Shown: positions 10,974 to 22,050 of the stretch, in pieces
How positions within the stretch are numbered: the stretch's first letter is position 1
Layout of the letters: the number at the start of each line of letters is the position of its first letter
Source of the DNA: Leptodontidium sp. MPI-SDFR-AT-0119
Taxonomy: Eukaryota > Ascomycota > Leotiomycetes > Helotiales > Leptodontidiaceae
Assembly (NCBI GenBank): GCA_020726505.1
Contig: JAHLEZ010000001.1
Span: 5,890,001-5,954,000, forward strand
Direction of reading: 5' to 3'
Length of the DNA stretch: 64,000 nucleotides
The notes under the pieces: model-generated
What the model was told of the DNA's origin: nothing
Databases searched by the model: none
The model's input: only the letters and a program-made list of their open reading frames with translations
Position numbers and translations under genes: made by a program

Positions 10974-13688
10974 ATGCCAAGCCTTGAGGATGTAGAGATG
11001 GACAACTCTTCGTCTTCGGGAATTCGAGAGGTTGAGATGGAGGATGCAGATTCATCACCCGAAGCAGCTGTCGAGTCTGTCCAGCCAGAAGAGCGTGCAG
11101 CTTCGAACGGTCACATGACTTCCGGGCGATTGAATGGCAAGAGCGACAATGAAAAGTCTGGAGACGCCAGAGATGAAGAACCTGCTACGGCAAGTTCATC
11201 GGATGGCGAGCCGACAGGTGCAATGCCTTCAGTTGAGCCAAATGAGAGCAGCTCACCACCCACGGCCGATGAGGAGATGACTTCGCCAGCAGTTGAAGCA
11301 CAGAAAACCGACAAGGACGACACCTCTGCAGAGGGCCAGGGAAATGTTAATACCAACCACAAGCTCCCTGCTGCTAGCCAATCTATTAAGATGGATGAAG
11401 AGATCGCCAGACTGCACGAAGTCCTTGCTGAGGTTTCCCCTGAAGCTGCTCAGAAGGTGTTGAAGGAGAAATGGCGCATGTTTCTTTTCGAAAACTATGA
11501 TGAGGCGCATATCGCTTTTATCCTCCGTGCTGGTCTGAAGAACTCGAACCAAGCCATCTTAGAGCGAGTTCTAAAGGATGATGGGGTGTTCAAGGATAGC
11601 CTTCTCAGGGTTGCAACGAAGAAGCCCGATTTTGTCGAGAAGGTGCTGCGGAAGACTTCAGGGGAAGCCATTGCGGCTCACATCTCTGAGGAAGCCTTGG
11701 ATTATGTGATTGCTGAGAGATTCAAGACTGTTCCGGGTAAGACCTTGATCAAATGGCTCGCAACAGCCGAGCGTCTAGGGTACAAAGCCGACGACATTCT
11801 TGATGAGGAGGATGAGTCGGTCTCTCCCAACATGCCTAGTCGCGACAACAGTGTGGAGCTTCTTGAAGTCGTGGGGAAAACGTATGCACCAGCTCAGAAC
11901 CCCCCACAATATCAAGCCTATCCTCAAAACTCGCAATATCAAGTTCCTCCTCAATCATACCCCTCACAATATGTAGCTCATCCTCCACCACCACCTCAGC
12001 AATATCAACCACAGCCCGCCAATCCCTACAAAGATCCTCTTCTCCTTGAACAGGAACGTCAGGCAGTCCTCAACAAGCAGCAAGCTCAAAACGTTCAAGC
12101 TGCAATCGCACGAAATGCCCATGCTTCTCAACACAGAGGTCCGAACAGTCCGAACCCTGCGGCCGCAATTGCTCGTCAAGAGCAACATGCCCGTGCTCAA
12201 GCTGTACCAACTGGTCCCTTGGTGTGTTCTGTCTGTCAGCGAACCTTTCCTCAAGGAGCATTTGACGGTTACACATATCATGTCACCAAGAAGGTCTGTG
12301 AGAAGACTCCTCCTACTACCGGATACAAATGGAACTGCCAAAATTGCCTGTCAGGCTTCACTACCAAGCAGGGTCTTGATTACCATAGCCTTCGGAAAGT
12401 CTGTTTTGGTGGTGGAATTGCACCCCCAACTCCCTCCATTTCATCCGATTCGTACACCTTGCCACCAATTAGAGATATACCCTCCCAACCACCACCCCAA
12501 GTCGCATCATCAGCAACTATTCCACCTTCGCGCCCACCGATGCACATTCCGGCACCCCCACAGCCTCAAATGGCGATCCATGCCCCAAGCAATCAACCAG
12601 CACCAAATCGACCGAACGCTCAAATCCGACTACCCCCTGTCCAGATCAGTCGGCCAGTGCTAGGAACCCCTCGTGGGCCTGGTCGCCCAAAAAAAGAAGA
12701 GATCAGACACTCCCCTTCTGAGTTGACCCCTGAAAAGCGAGCTTCTCTGGAGAAGGCAATAAATGACGCCGAGATCGATCACAAAGAGAAGATCGCCGCT
12801 ATCCCTAAGGAATGGTCTGCAGACGAGCGCCAGCGTCGTACTATATCATTGAACAATGCACATGCTACCAAGAAGAGTCAAATCCGACGAGCCCACGGTG
12901 TTAGTCTACGCATGAGAGAAAAAGACAAGCAGGCTCGAGTTGCCGCAGGAATCTCTCCCGCTGCCTCATCTCGCATCCAAGAGTTTAAAGCATCAAGTCA
13001 ATCCCCTGCAGGCTCTCCGCCCTCGTCATCGTTCTCGCCGATAAACAGCAACACCGCCGGACGACCAAGCCCAGTCAACGGGTACAGTGGCCCCCCGCAG
13101 CCTCCAACAGCTTATCGTCAGCCAACAGCCAATGCAGCATCGCGGGTATTCAATCCATTGTCGTCCAAGCCCTCTGGTCGAGATGCACCCCTCACCCACG
13201 CCTTACAGTCTGACGGCTCCCCTTCTGGCTTTGGAATTTTGGTAGCCGGTGCGGCTAGCCCCCATGCTTCTAGCTATCCTGCCAACCCTCATACAAATAA
13301 CAAACGCAAGCACGGCTCTCAAGAACCCATTGGAAGCCACAATAGCACACCTCAGGTATCCATGATGGAAGTCTCAACCGAAGACGCAGCTTCCAAGTTC
13401 GCCAAATCATACCAGAAGAAGCTCGCAGACCGTGAGCGCGAAGACAGAGAGCGTGAAGACCGTGGTCGGGAGAAGACTCGGGATCGGGACACGAGCATGA
13501 CTGATGCGCCTAGTGGTGAAGGTGCAGGATCGAGAGAAAATGCTGCGATTGACATTAGTAGCGACAGCGACGAGGTGGAACTCCCAGTCGTGAAGTCTGT
13601 CGAGGTTGATGGTGATGTTGAGGAGACTGAACAGCCTAGAAAGCGATCGGTGGGTCCGAACATGGCAAGGAGAGGAGGTAAGCACTAG
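10974..13688 (+). CDS. Large nuclear-type protein with paired C2H2-like fingers and AT-hook
   Basis: A single open frame gives 904 residues from the ATG at 10974 (context ACGATGCC). The frame is open a little further upstream without another ATG. Residues 1-140 are acidic and Ser/Glu-rich. Residues about 140-275 are helical (EIARLHEVLAEVSPEAAQKV onward). A Pro/Gln/Tyr-rich segment follows. Two Cys-rich fingers sit at about 418-445 (CSVC..H..C) and 455-478 (CQNCLSGF..H..C), each ending in a Val-Cys rather than a normal His pair, so they are C2HC-like. GPGRPKKEE at about 565-575 is an AT-hook core. A basic helical segment and an Arg/Asp/Glu-rich stretch (REREDREREDRGREK) lie near the C-terminus, ending in a basic RRGGKH. 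These features suggest a chromatin or transcription protein. I do not recognise an ortholog and assign no pathway. Confidence 0.85.
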   Translation: MPSLEDVEMDNSSSSGIREVEMEDADSSPEAAVESVQPEERAASNGHMTSGRLNGKSDNEKSGDARDEEPATASSSDGEPTGAMPSVEPNESSSPPTADEEMTSPAVEAQKTDKDDTSAEGQGNVNTNHKLPAASQSIKMDEEIARLHEVLAEVSPEAAQKVLKEKWRMFLFENYDEAHIAFILRAGLKNSNQAILERVLKDDGVFKDSLLRVATKKPDFVEKVLRKTSGEAIAAHISEEALDYVIAERFKTVPGKTLIKWLATAERLGYKADDILDEEDESVSPNMPSRDNSVELLEVVGKTYAPAQNPPQYQAYPQNSQYQVPPQSYPSQYVAHPPPPPQQYQPQPANPYKDPLLLEQERQAVLNKQQAQNVQAAIARNAHASQHRGPNSPNPAAAIARQEQHARAQAVPTGPLVCSVCQRTFPQGAFDGYTYHVTKKVCEKTPPTTGYKWNCQNCLSGFTTKQGLDYHSLRKVCFGGGIAPPTPSISSDSYTLPPIRDIPSQPPPQVASSATIPPSRPPMHIPAPPQPQMAIHAPSNQPAPNRPNAQIRLPPVQISRPVLGTPRGPGRPKKEEIRHSPSELTPEKRASLEKAINDAEIDHKEKIAAIPKEWSADERQRRTISLNNAHATKKSQIRRAHGVSLRMREKDKQARVAAGISPAASSRIQEFKASSQSPAGSPPSSSFSPINSNTAGRPSPVNGYSGPPQPPTAYRQPTANAASRVFNPLSSKPSGRDAPLTHALQSDGSPSGFGILVAGAASPHASSYPANPHTNNKRKHGSQEPIGSHNSTPQVSMMEVSTEDAASKFAKSYQKKLADREREDREREDRGREKTRDRDTSMTDAPSGEGAGSRENAAIDISSDSDEVELPVVKSVEVDGDVEETEQPRKRSVGPNMARRGGKH

Positions 13689-14780
13689 CCCCCCCCCATT
13701 GGCTTTTGTTTTTCTTTTCGCGCGAGTTTGGAATTCATAGTTTGGGGTTGGGTGGAAGAGTGGAAGAGGAGTTTTTTGAGATGGATGTGCGAATCTTGTG
13801 TCGTTCTACGATTCCCCTCTTTGCGTTTCTTGTGTTGCATTGCTTTCTTTGCAAATATCTGTTCGTGATTCAGCAGGTGCGCTGACTTCAGACCCTTCTA
13901 GAGGACGGTAGTATTGCCGAGGAAGGAGCTGAGAATGGGCATATTGATTGATGATGGGATGGGGGGCGGAAGGTCAATGGCCATTGGGGAGTCTAGAGAA
14001 ATCGTGATGATAGGACGATTAATAAACAAAACTGGCCTTGCAAGGAGTTAAGAACTCTGCTCGATCCGATCGGTAGGGTTCGAGGATAGCATGGACTCCA
14101 GAGAGAGACTGTGTGTGTTAGAGTGAGAGAGGGAGAGACAGAAAGGCAGAGAGGCAGACAAACGAGCGGATACTTAATACAGAAGCGTTGACACAAAAAG
14201 AACCCCCCCCCCCCCCCCCCCCCCGCCCCCTAAAACTAAAACTTTGAACAATCGCTGTGATGTGTTTTCTCATACGTAGTAGTATCACCAGCTAATCTGC
14301 TTCCTTCTGGATGGATGGATGGAAGGAAGTCGCACTTTTTCTTGAGATTCGAAATCTTGCCGGGGATTGGAACGACCATATGGACTGGGGGAGCAAGCAA
14401 GTCCTGCATGCCACTGAGAACTTTATTCGCCGTTTCCCCTCAGCTCCGACTCCGGTTCCGGCTCTGACGCTCACTTGAACTCTCTACCCAGGCACCTACC
14501 TCAACGGCCGAGATACCATCCCGTTCTGAACTGGCAACCTCTCACTGTGAATCCAACTGGCCAGACGCCAATCCTGACCACAACAAGCTGGGCCAGAAAT
14601 TTCATAACCTCAAGCAATGTTTCAGCAATCCTATTCATCACCAACTTTTGATATTGACTTTTAGTATTTTACATCGCTTTTGTCCTCCCACTCATCTCCC
14701 CCCTCAATTTTTGTACCCCCTCCCCGGTATATACACATACAGACCCACCCCTCCTCCCCTGATCTCTCACCAATGGCCAT
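13689..14780. other. Intergenic, convergent 3' flanks
   Basis: It holds the 3' sides of the zinc-finger and TRAP-alpha genes. It contains a purine-rich GAGAGA/GTGTGT stretch at about 14100-14160 (minus-strand CT) and a long C homopolymer (listed separately). No gene is evident. Confidence 0.55.
14203..14224. repeat. C homopolymer (22 nt)
   Basis: There are 22 consecutive C residues, then a single G and five more C. It is the longest mononucleotide run noticed in the window and lies in a 3' intergenic region. Its true length is uncertain because such runs are error-prone in sequencing. Confidence 0.9.
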
Positions 14781-15826
14781 TTATTCAGCGAGCTTCTTCT
14801 GCTTTGACGAAGCTCCGCTCTTGACCCGCTTGGCGGTTGGGCGGTTCAAGTGGTGCTCAGGGATCCAGCTCTCATCATAAGCCTTCTGTGCCTCAGCTCC
14901 AGTAGTGACAGCTGGTCCATCGGCGCCAATGACAGAAACCTGCTCTTCGACTGGGACGGCCTTCTTTGTACCTGCGGAGGAACGCTTGGCGCGCTCGCCA
15001 CCCTTGCCTCCACGCTTGGTCTGGGGGAATAGTGCCTCGATCCAGGTCTTGTAGACGAAGTAGAGAGTACCGATAAAGCCGGCGAGGAGGAAGAGGTACA
15101 GGAAGATGCTGAAGATTGGGTTAGCTATGTTTGTGGGGTTTCTTTCTTTTCGTCCCTCTTACGAGAGAAAGGTGGAAAGGGAGGGACGTACATTTGGGGA
15201 TCGAAGATGCTGGTGGCGGCCTCAACGACGGTGACAGTCTCGTTATAAGCTTGGATTTGGTAGACGTTACCGGCCTTGCTAGATACAACAGCGACCAGGT
15301 TGAGGCGGAGCTCAACTGGGTTCAAGTCATTGACGAAAGTGTATGGGAGAGTGGCCTTCTCGCCAGCTGGGACCAAGACGTCATAGCGGGTGGCAGTCAG
15401 GTTGCGGATGACAGCTGCGCTTGGAGGAGCATCTGCAGGCAATGGCTGAAGAGTTGACAGGAATCCGCCAATGAGGGAGATGGTGACAGCCTCGGGCTCG
15501 CTGTTGGTGAAATCGAGGACAGCTTTGGTCGCGTGGCCATTGATGAGCTTGACGCCGAAGACCTCAGAGTTGGGGAACGAGGCAGAGACTGAGAGGGCGA
15601 GATTGGGGGTTGTTCCAGCAGCGTCAGCTTCAGCTTCGACCTGAAGGGGAAAGTTGTGTTAGAGTGTTGAGCTTCAAAGGTAATTTTGAAGCAGCTGTTG
15701 AGCTTAAAGAGCAAAGCTGGGAAGGGAGGGAGCAAGTGACAGCGATTGACTTACAGGGTCTGCAGCAAAGACGCTGACAGTACGAAGAGCAAGGAGTGCA
15801 AGGACAGTAAGCTTAGAGAAGGCCAT
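14781..15826 (-). CDS. IRC22: Translocon-associated protein alpha (IRC22-like)
   Basis: Exons are 15826-15755, 15640-15192 and 15108-14781, giving 282 residues; all junctions keep frame. The protein has a signal peptide (MAFSKLTVLALLALRTVSVFA, cleaved about residue 21), a lumenal domain with FGVKLINGHATKAVLDFTNS and NLTATRYDVLVPAGEKATLP, then a single membrane helix at about 174-196 (IIFLYLFLLAGFIGTLYFVY). A basic cytosolic tail follows, ending near KSGASSKQKKLAE. N-glycosylation sequons NLT and NET are present. This order and the 'NG..T.....FTN.E...V' pattern match fungal IRC22/TRAP-alpha proteins, which associate with the Sec61 translocon. It is divergent from the tetraspanin gene with a long (957 bp) spacer. 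The exact biochemical role in fungi is not established. Confidence 0.82.
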
Positions 15827-16783
15827 GTTGACGGTCAATTGGCAGGACGGCGAAGAGAAAGAAGCTGTTTGGATGCGCTGTGTTGACAGTTGGGATGGAA
15901 GAAGATTGACAACACTGTGCAGTGGGTGGATGGAAGCTTCGAAGCAGCGCAGCGCAGCACAAGACAAGCAAGCACCAGTTGCAATCTGGCTGTTCAGTTG
16001 ACGTCTTTAGGCGAGTCTCGAAGAAGCTTAGCGGGTGGGTGTTGACGCCACAGGGTTGCCCCGCCTGTAGCCTCATCTTCATTCTCCTCCACTCGCTACC
16101 TCGCTACTTGTGCTCCTTGGAACTTCAAATTCCGACCCTGGGCGGGCATGGGCAGGCAGCACAGAAACATCATGATTCAAAGCATCCAGTTTATTGCACC
16201 ACAACTGCCCTTTCAATGACTCGATAATCAAATCGCTGATGTCCGTTGCAATGAACCAATCACTGTTGAAACAGGCCACCGCAGTGTCCTGATGGCCAGA
16301 TTCCCTGTCTCAGGCTGCGGCTTCGAGGCAAACTCTCAAACACCAAGCGTCGAGGATCGTGGGATCCCTACCGAGTGCTTCGTACTGCATACGCTGGCGG
16401 CACCACCACTTGCGTTCACACCCACTCTGCACGGCCCACCAGGACGTGGACATTTCATACAGCAATGCAAGTGTTTCCATCTCTCGTTCCGGCTGTTCCT
16501 TCTCTCCTTTGCTCAGTGTGTTGTTGTGCTGTGCCTGCCTTTTAATTGTTTTTCTCTGCTATTCTATTCTTTCTCTCGTTACCCCTTGGGTCAAGCCATC
16601 GTCAAGCAAGCAAGTACTTGTCGAACCTTTGCGATAACTTTCTCGACTACAGTCCCTACGGAGGAGATATTTGGGGATTATTAGACGCCGGTCGTCAGTG
16701 GAAAAGTCGCCATCATTTGAAAGCTCACCAGCGAACAATACCCTCCGAACTACGAGTCTGCACGATCACATCAAGTCGCCAAG
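15827..16783. other. Intergenic, divergent promoter region TRAP-alpha / tetraspanin
   Basis: Open frames occur on both strands but have no codon bias or recognisable product. A T/C-rich tract at 16480-16580 precedes the tetraspanin leader. No TATA box is clear. Confidence 0.5.
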
Positions 16784-17576
16784 ATGGCAAGAGACAGTAT
16801 ACTCCTGACGTACATGGCGATGGATGCGGCCTTTGTGATCTCGGGTGGACTTTTGCTCATCTTCGCTCTTGTTACAAAGGCAGAGATCGCATCAGGGCCA
16901 ACGGCAGATAAGGTTGCGCGGGATCTGCTGTTCGATATGTGTCCGTTGAATGGTGAGTCTGCGCACTTCATGAAATACGGAGAGAGAGGAGAAGAAGTAC
17001 TGATCTAGGAACAGCTGCCATCGGGAACGCAGTTATGGTCTTCGTCACATTCCTCTTGACCGTACCAGCGATAGTCATGCCGATGACTCGTGGATGGTTG
17101 AAGTTCAGCGGGTATCTGATGGTTGTGTGCGCTTTCTTCACCATGGTTATCGGGTTGGATATCTGGTTCGAGACGTTGAAGACGAGGGAGAACCTCTTCG
17201 TTATCTGGAAGAAGCAACCTTCCACAACCCAGAGTCTGCTCCAACAAGAAGTATGTCTTCAATGCCCACATTCGCCAAATCGAACCAGACTAATGATACT
17301 CAGTTCCTCTGCTGTGGATACATGAACAGCACCTCGCCGCCCTTCGTGGTCGACACAACCTGCCCGAACGCTCTTGTGGCAGCAGCTCAAGGAGGCTGCG
17401 TCGCGCCGCTCGCCGCGTACGCCAACAACTTCCTAGACGTCATCTTCACAGGCGCATTCGGTATCGTCGGTATAGATGTTCTTCTGATCATCATGACTGC
17501 CATTCTGCTCAAGGACCGCAAGGAGAAGGAGAGATATCGCCATATCGATGAGAAGAGTGGTGCGGGGGCATTTTAG
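16784..17576 (+). CDS. PLS1: PLS1-type tetraspanin
   Basis: Exons are 16784-16952, 17015-17250 and 17304-17576, giving 225 residues, the size of fungal PLS1 tetraspanins. Four membrane segments are visible: the N-terminal one (LLTYMAMDAAFVISGGLLLIF), AVMVFVTFLLTVPAIVM, LKFSGYLMVVCAFFTMVIGL, and the last (IFTGAFGIVGIDVLLIIMTA). The large outer loop carries the tetraspanin CCG motif at 138-140 plus two further cysteines. The cytosolic tail is KDRKEKERYRHIDEKSG. Family knowledge: PLS1 is needed for penetration-peg formation by appressoria in several plant-pathogenic ascomycetes, but also occurs in saprotrophs. The tetraspanin call is strong from the CCG loop and four helices. Assignment to PLS1 rather than a TSP3-type paralog is from length, loop and tail, and is less certain. 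Confidence 0.82.
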
Positions 17577-18084
17577 GTTGCGTGATGAAGGGATTGGGGT
17601 AATGAGGCTTTTTTATTCGGTTGTGTATTCAGTGACAAACAAATTCAATACTGTGTAGGTATCTTAAATTCATAGAAGCGAACAAGCTAGGCTAGGCCAT
17701 TCATACCGCTTTGTACTCGGAGAGGTCTCCTCCTGCAAAATGGTGCTTAAATCGACCGCATGAATAGTCTGTTCCCTCAACCCAAAGCACTTGCACTTCC
17801 TTTCATTCTATAAACTCAAGTGGAACATTTGTACATGCCTGGGAGAGGAACGCACCCGTTTAAAATATCCACTCAAGAATAGGCCAAAAGGAAGGAAAGG
17901 CATGGCTCTGGAGTGGGCGGTGCGCATCAAGAATTTAAACAACGAGGTAGCATATAAATTTAAAGAATGAATGAGTATTCGTCTTGGTGACTTGGTCATT
18001 TGCTCTGAAAGCTAGCTATTGCAAATAGCCGAACTTCTCCTCTCCTCCCATCTGGGTATCCTTCACAATCCTTCACCATCCTCA
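17577..18084. other. Intergenic, convergent 3' flanks
   Basis: It joins the tetraspanin and TRM61 3' ends, with AT-rich patches near 17640 and 17930-17970. No gene is evident. Confidence 0.55.
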
Positions 18085-19659
18085 TCACATCCCACGAAAC
18101 CGTACCCTCCCTTTCGTCGATGTGCCATCTAGAAAGGTGCCCTCTGGCTCTTCATCTTTGGTCTCGTCACCTTTCATCTCCGTATCCTCCCCATTCGTCT
18201 CATCATTCTTAGATTTTGCCTCTGCATCAGCAGCATCCTTCATAGCCTGCCTCTCAGCTTTCTTCAACTGCTTTCTGCTCATTCCAATGACCTTCCCACC
18301 ATCATCCTCTTTCCGGAGTAGAATAGGCCATTTCTCCCTCGCCAGCCTCTCATCCTCTTCAGACCATTCTCTCGGCAACACCGCAAAGACGAGATAACTC
18401 GTATGAGTCTTGACATCCGGCTCAGTCCTATGAATCAAGTTCCCCTCCTTGTACATCTTCTTCTCGATCAGACTCTCCATGAGCTTCTCTCGACTATTCG
18501 GATTCACGTGGGCTTTCTTCACAGAGTCGACCTTCTCACCGTTCTCGTGGAAGGACTTGAATGTACCTTCGACCTCCTTGAGACGGGTCACCGCTTCGTC
18601 GACTGATGCTGGCGTGAGTTGGAGACCGCGCTGAGCGCCGTTGTCCATCCCAATACGCTCTCTGCGAATCTCGAATCGTTTCTGTGCCATTTCCACCATC
18701 TCGATGTCTACCCAACCTAGTTGTCGCATGACGGACACCGTACGCTGTACTTGCTCGATACAAGGCGAGAATGTGCAGATGTGGACTGGTGCTGTAGGAC
18801 TGAGAGGCGAGACGAACGGCGTGTCCGTTGGACTCGAGGTTGGTTTGGATCTCGATAAATGTGGTAATGCAAGCCATGGAGCAGGAAGATCTAGAAACAC
18901 CGATTCGGCGTTGGGACTCTTCCCGTCGACCAAGAATCCACCCTCACAAACATCTCGATGTGTGATCTGAACGGTATTCTCCAATCCATGGGCTTGGATC
19001 TCTTCTTGTAGCTTCTCATGTCTCTGGGCATGGAATTCGAAGCTCCAGACCTTTCCTGACTTTGCGGTTGCGGATCCGTTAAATACTGCCCTTGAGGATG
19101 CATGCGTGAACGATCCACTGCCAGCTCCAGCTTCAATCAAACTCGTTCCGGGCCTTGCTCGTATCCGGTGGAGGATGTAGCTGTAATCAGGTGTGTACAC
19201 AACTTGCGTTCGATGCGGAAGGGAACTCGTCCAATTCTCAGGCGTAGGAGGAAGTAGATGTATGAATCCGCTTGAAGCAGCAATGGCCTCTGTCTCCTCC
19301 TTCGGCGTAGCTGGGGTGCTTGCATCCTCCTCCAATCTAGGCGTCTTGTTTGGAACATCTGCAGATTCTTCTTCTCGTTTCCTCTTCTTGTCTTCAGCTT
19401 TTGGTCGACGTCCTCGGGATCCAGTATCGACTTTCGAAGCCCTGACCTGACTTCCCCATGGTAGACCGATCAATGTCGTGTGAGGGAATGACCCAAACCG
19501 AGTGTTGACCACCTTCCCCTCCGAGTACCCCTCGTCGTCTTCGTCATGTTCTTTGAGAACCGTTGGTATTTGTAGATCTCTTTTGAGATGGACAATTGCT
19601 AGACGATCTGCCGTCGCTACTACGCCTGGGTAGAGGAAAGGGGAGGTTTTCGTAGCCAT
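18085..19659 (-). CDS. TRM61: tRNA (adenine-58-N1)-methyltransferase catalytic subunit
   Basis: An intronless frame of 524 residues. It methylates A58 of tRNAs as a complex with TRM6. The N-terminus FLYPGVVATADRLAIVHLKRDL is typical of Trm61. The SAM-binding motif I is EAGAGSGSFTH (176-186), preceded by QVVYTPDYSYILHRIRARPG. FLDLPAPW (255-262) is the catalytic-type motif, and RTVSVMRQLGW follows. It is longer than the yeast protein (about 383): a charged, Lys/Glu-rich insert occupies about 78-130 (RRPKAEDKKRKREEE) and the tail is acidic with an RVRFRGM end. Such extensions are common in filamentous fungi. It is divergent from the CysA-like gene across 303 bp. Confidence 0.92.
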   Translation of the reverse strand: MATKTSPFLYPGVVATADRLAIVHLKRDLQIPTVLKEHDEDDEGYSEGKVVNTRFGSFPHTTLIGLPWGSQVRASKVDTGSRGRRPKAEDKKRKREEESADVPNKTPRLEEDASTPATPKEETEAIAASSGFIHLLPPTPENWTSSLPHRTQVVYTPDYSYILHRIRARPGTSLIEAGAGSGSFTHASSRAVFNGSATAKSGKVWSFEFHAQRHEKLQEEIQAHGLENTVQITHRDVCEGGFLVDGKSPNAESVFLDLPAPWLALPHLSRSKPTSSPTDTPFVSPLSPTAPVHICTFSPCIEQVQRTVSVMRQLGWVDIEMVEMAQKRFEIRRERIGMDNGAQRGLQLTPASVDEAVTRLKEVEGTFKSFHENGEKVDSVKKAHVNPNSREKLMESLIEKKMYKEGNLIHRTEPDVKTHTSYLVFAVLPREWSEEDERLAREKWPILLRKEDDGGKVIGMSRKQLKKAERQAMKDAADAEAKSKNDETNGEDTEMKGDETKDEEPEGTFLDGTSTKGRVRFRGM

Positions 19660-19962
19660 GCTTGGTGGTTGTGGAATTGTTGACGGCGGGCAAGCAGCAA
19701 GAAATAATCTACAGCCACATAAATTCCTACTGGCGGGACCAGAGCGGTGGGGGTCCTTAGCGCAAGGCTGACAGACGCTAGCCGTGCTCCCCTGCTTGAA
19801 TCACGTTTTCGCACGCCATTCCCACCCTCCTCGACCTGGACAAGGCTCTATGCAACGGCTTTTTTGTCTGACAAATATGGAAGTCCAAAGTCCTCGGGAC
19901 TCTCAAGTACTTCGAGATCAATTTTCTTGAAAGGGGTTCTTCAACCACATACATATAACGAC
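19660..19962. promoter_or_regulatory. Divergent promoter, TRM61 / CysA-like
   Basis: This spacer separates opposed start codons. The plus-strand reading frame of the CysA-like gene is open through most of it but lacks an ATG before 19963. A potential sulfur-regulator site was looked for but not convincingly found. Confidence 0.45.
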
Positions 19963-21531
19963 ATGAATTCCACCAGGAGTGTTGCCGCGGCTGCGCGAAT
20001 AGCTGCAAGGCCACCACGGAACCTCTCGAAATCATGGTATACTTCCACCCTTCGACAGCCCGCCACTGGGCAAGCAGTCAGACTGCAAAATGCCTCGAGG
20101 CTATTCCATGGCCAGACTCCAAAGAAAAATACATCTGCTGGCCTTGCAGAAGCTTCAAATCCCGCCATGGCATTCCCTTGTCTTGATGCCCTGGAAACGA
20201 AGTCTGCAACCCTCGAAGCTAGATCCCTTTCCAGCGGCCCCGAGCCATCATACACAAGCGGCGCCACGCTCAACTACCATTGCCACGATCCATTGCTGTT
20301 GGATTGGGGAGGCGTTTTACGGGAATTCGATATAGCATACGAGACCTGGGGGGAGATCAACGCAGACAAGTCAAATGTGATCCTTTTACACACTGGTCTT
20401 TCGGCATCGTCTCACGCGCATTCTACGGAGCAGAACCCGAAACCTGGGTGGTGGGAGAAGTTTATTGGCCCCAATGGTTGTCTTGATACGAATAAATACC
20501 ATATAATATGTACGAATGTCATTGGAGGCTGCTATGGATCAACGGGCCCAAGCAGTATCGACCCAGCAGATGGACAAAGATACGCCACGAGATTTCCAAT
20601 TCTGACCATGGAGGATATGGTACGGGCACAATTCCGACTTCTTGATGGGTTGGGGATCAAGAAGCTGTATGCGAGTGTAGGAGCCAGTATGGGAGGCATG
20701 CAATCTCTGGCAGCGGGTGTTCTCTTCCCAGACCGTGTGGGCAGAATAGCCAGCATCTCGGGCTGTGCTAGGAGCCACCCCTACAGCATTGCCATGAGGC
20801 ACACCCAGAGACAAGTCCTCATGATGGATCCAAAATGGAACCGAGGGTTCTATTATGATAGCATTCCTCCACATGCGGGAATGAAGCTAGCAAGAGAAAT
20901 CGCAACAGTCACATATCGCTCCGGACCAGAATGGGAGCAGAGATTTGGTCGTCGGAGAGCCGATCCAAGCAAACAGCCAGCATTGTGTCCGGACTTCCTC
21001 ATTGAGACCTATCTCGACCACGCGGGGGAGAAGTTCTGCTTGGAATATGACCCGAATAGCTTACTGTATGTCAGTAAAGCGATGGACCTTTTTGACCTGG
21101 GCGCATCGAATCAGTCAGCGACTGCTTCGCGACGAACAGCTCAAGCAGCACGACTCGAGGATGGACAGGCGGAAGAGAAAGAGGCAGCTTCTTGCAGTCT
21201 CACACTTCCCGATTCGCCGTATGAGGAGCAACCTGAATCCGGAGCGCCCACAGAGCTGAACGCACCGGTCCAGCAATCCTCTGGACCCCCGGAAGATCTG
21301 ATCATGGGGCTGAAAGGATTGAGGGACCATCCTGCATTGGTGATGGGCGTTGCAAGCGATATCCTATTCCCTGCATGGCAGCAACGAGAGATTGCAGAGA
21401 CGCTTAGAAGGGCGGGAAATACCAGAGTTACACACGTCGAACTTGGAGAGGATGTGAGCCTGTTTGGCCATGACAGTTTTCTGTTGGATTTGGAGCATAT
21501 CGGTGCCAATCTGAAGCAATTTTTGGGATAG
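19963..21531 (+). CDS. cysA: Serine O-acyltransferase of the homoserine acetyltransferase family (CysA-like)
   Basis: An intronless frame of 522 residues from the first ATG in the open frame. It has an alpha/beta-hydrolase fold: the nucleophile elbow [10 protein letters not shown] (Ser242), VASDILFP (Asp about 466) and GHDSF (His about 503). The N-terminus is basic and Ser/Arg-rich with no acidic residue for about 50 residues, like a mitochondrial presequence. [21 protein letters not shown] precedes the catalytic domain, and a low-complexity insert lies at about 385-445. This architecture matches the Aspergillus nidulans CysA type, which acylates serine for cysteine synthesis, rather than MET2. 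Some members are thought to use succinyl-CoA rather than acetyl-CoA, so the acyl donor is left open. The gene is convergent with the LAMTOR2-like gene. Confidence 0.85.
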   Translation: MNSTRSVAAAARIAARPPRNLSKSWYTSTLRQPATGQAVRLQNASRLFHGQTPKKNTSAGLAEASNPAMAFPCLDALETKSATLEARSLSSGPEPSYTSGATLNYHCHDPLLLDWGGVLREFDIAYETWGEINADKSNVILLHTGLSASSHAHSTEQNPKPGWWEKFIGPNGCLDTNKYHIICTNVIGGCYGSTGPSSIDPADGQRYATRFPILTMEDMVRAQFRLLDGLGIKKLYASVGASMGGMQSLAAGVLFPDRVGRIASISGCARSHPYSIAMRHTQRQVLMMDPKWNRGFYYDSIPPHAGMKLAREIATVTYRSGPEWEQRFGRRRADPSKQPALCPDFLIETYLDHAGEKFCLEYDPNSLLYVSKAMDLFDLGASNQSATASRRTAQAARLEDGQAEEKEAASCSLTLPDSPYEEQPESGAPTELNAPVQQSSGPPEDLIMGLKGLRDHPALVMGVASDILFPAWQQREIAETLRRAGNTRVTHVELGEDVSLFGHDSFLLDLEHIGANLKQFLG

Positions 21532-22050
21532 GTGAACTACTTCAACGAGACTAGGTTGTCTAGAACTCTAGTTTGATATCTCGACGAGTATATGGGAGAA
21601 TGATGATCCGGATACAGTGAGTCCAGAGCACATAGATCCGCCATCTTCAATGATGGTGACATGTAGCTGAAAGCTGTGAGGTTGAAGAGTTGCAGCAGCA
21701 GAGGCTCTACTCTATCGACCCGGTCAAAAGGAGAAACATCGAAAGTGTTGTAAAGTAGCTTCTTCGGCTCGTGGAAGAGTCGTTGTAAATATTATGCCCG
21801 ACCATCCCTTCAAAATGCTACATGGTATCTCAAGACCTCTCAAGACGCCTAAACACCGTGCATATGATACAAACGAGAGAGAGAGACCCTCTTGGCTGAT
21901 CACGCCCTATATATACCCACAAACAGGAGTACTCAGCCATACCTAGTCCAAACAATACCCATCCATTCCGTTTTCATGCTTTGCTTCAGCACCGAGTATC
22001 CCACCCCCACAGATCGATGTGCTCTTCATTCCCAAACTCGAAAGCAGCCA
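21532..22050. other. Intergenic, convergent 3' flanks
   Basis: It lies between the CysA-like and LAMTOR2-like stop codons. A GAGAGAGAGA run sits at about 21874-21886. No gene is visible. Confidence 0.55.

Noticed and set aside
12046..12663. 205-codon plus-strand frame inside the zinc-finger gene
   Set aside because: It overlaps the long coding frame, and the overlapped segment encodes the finger motifs in the other frame.
16292..16684. 130-codon plus-strand frame upstream of the tetraspanin
   Set aside because: It is Cys/Phe/Leu-rich because of T/C-rich leader DNA; overlapping frames are equally open.
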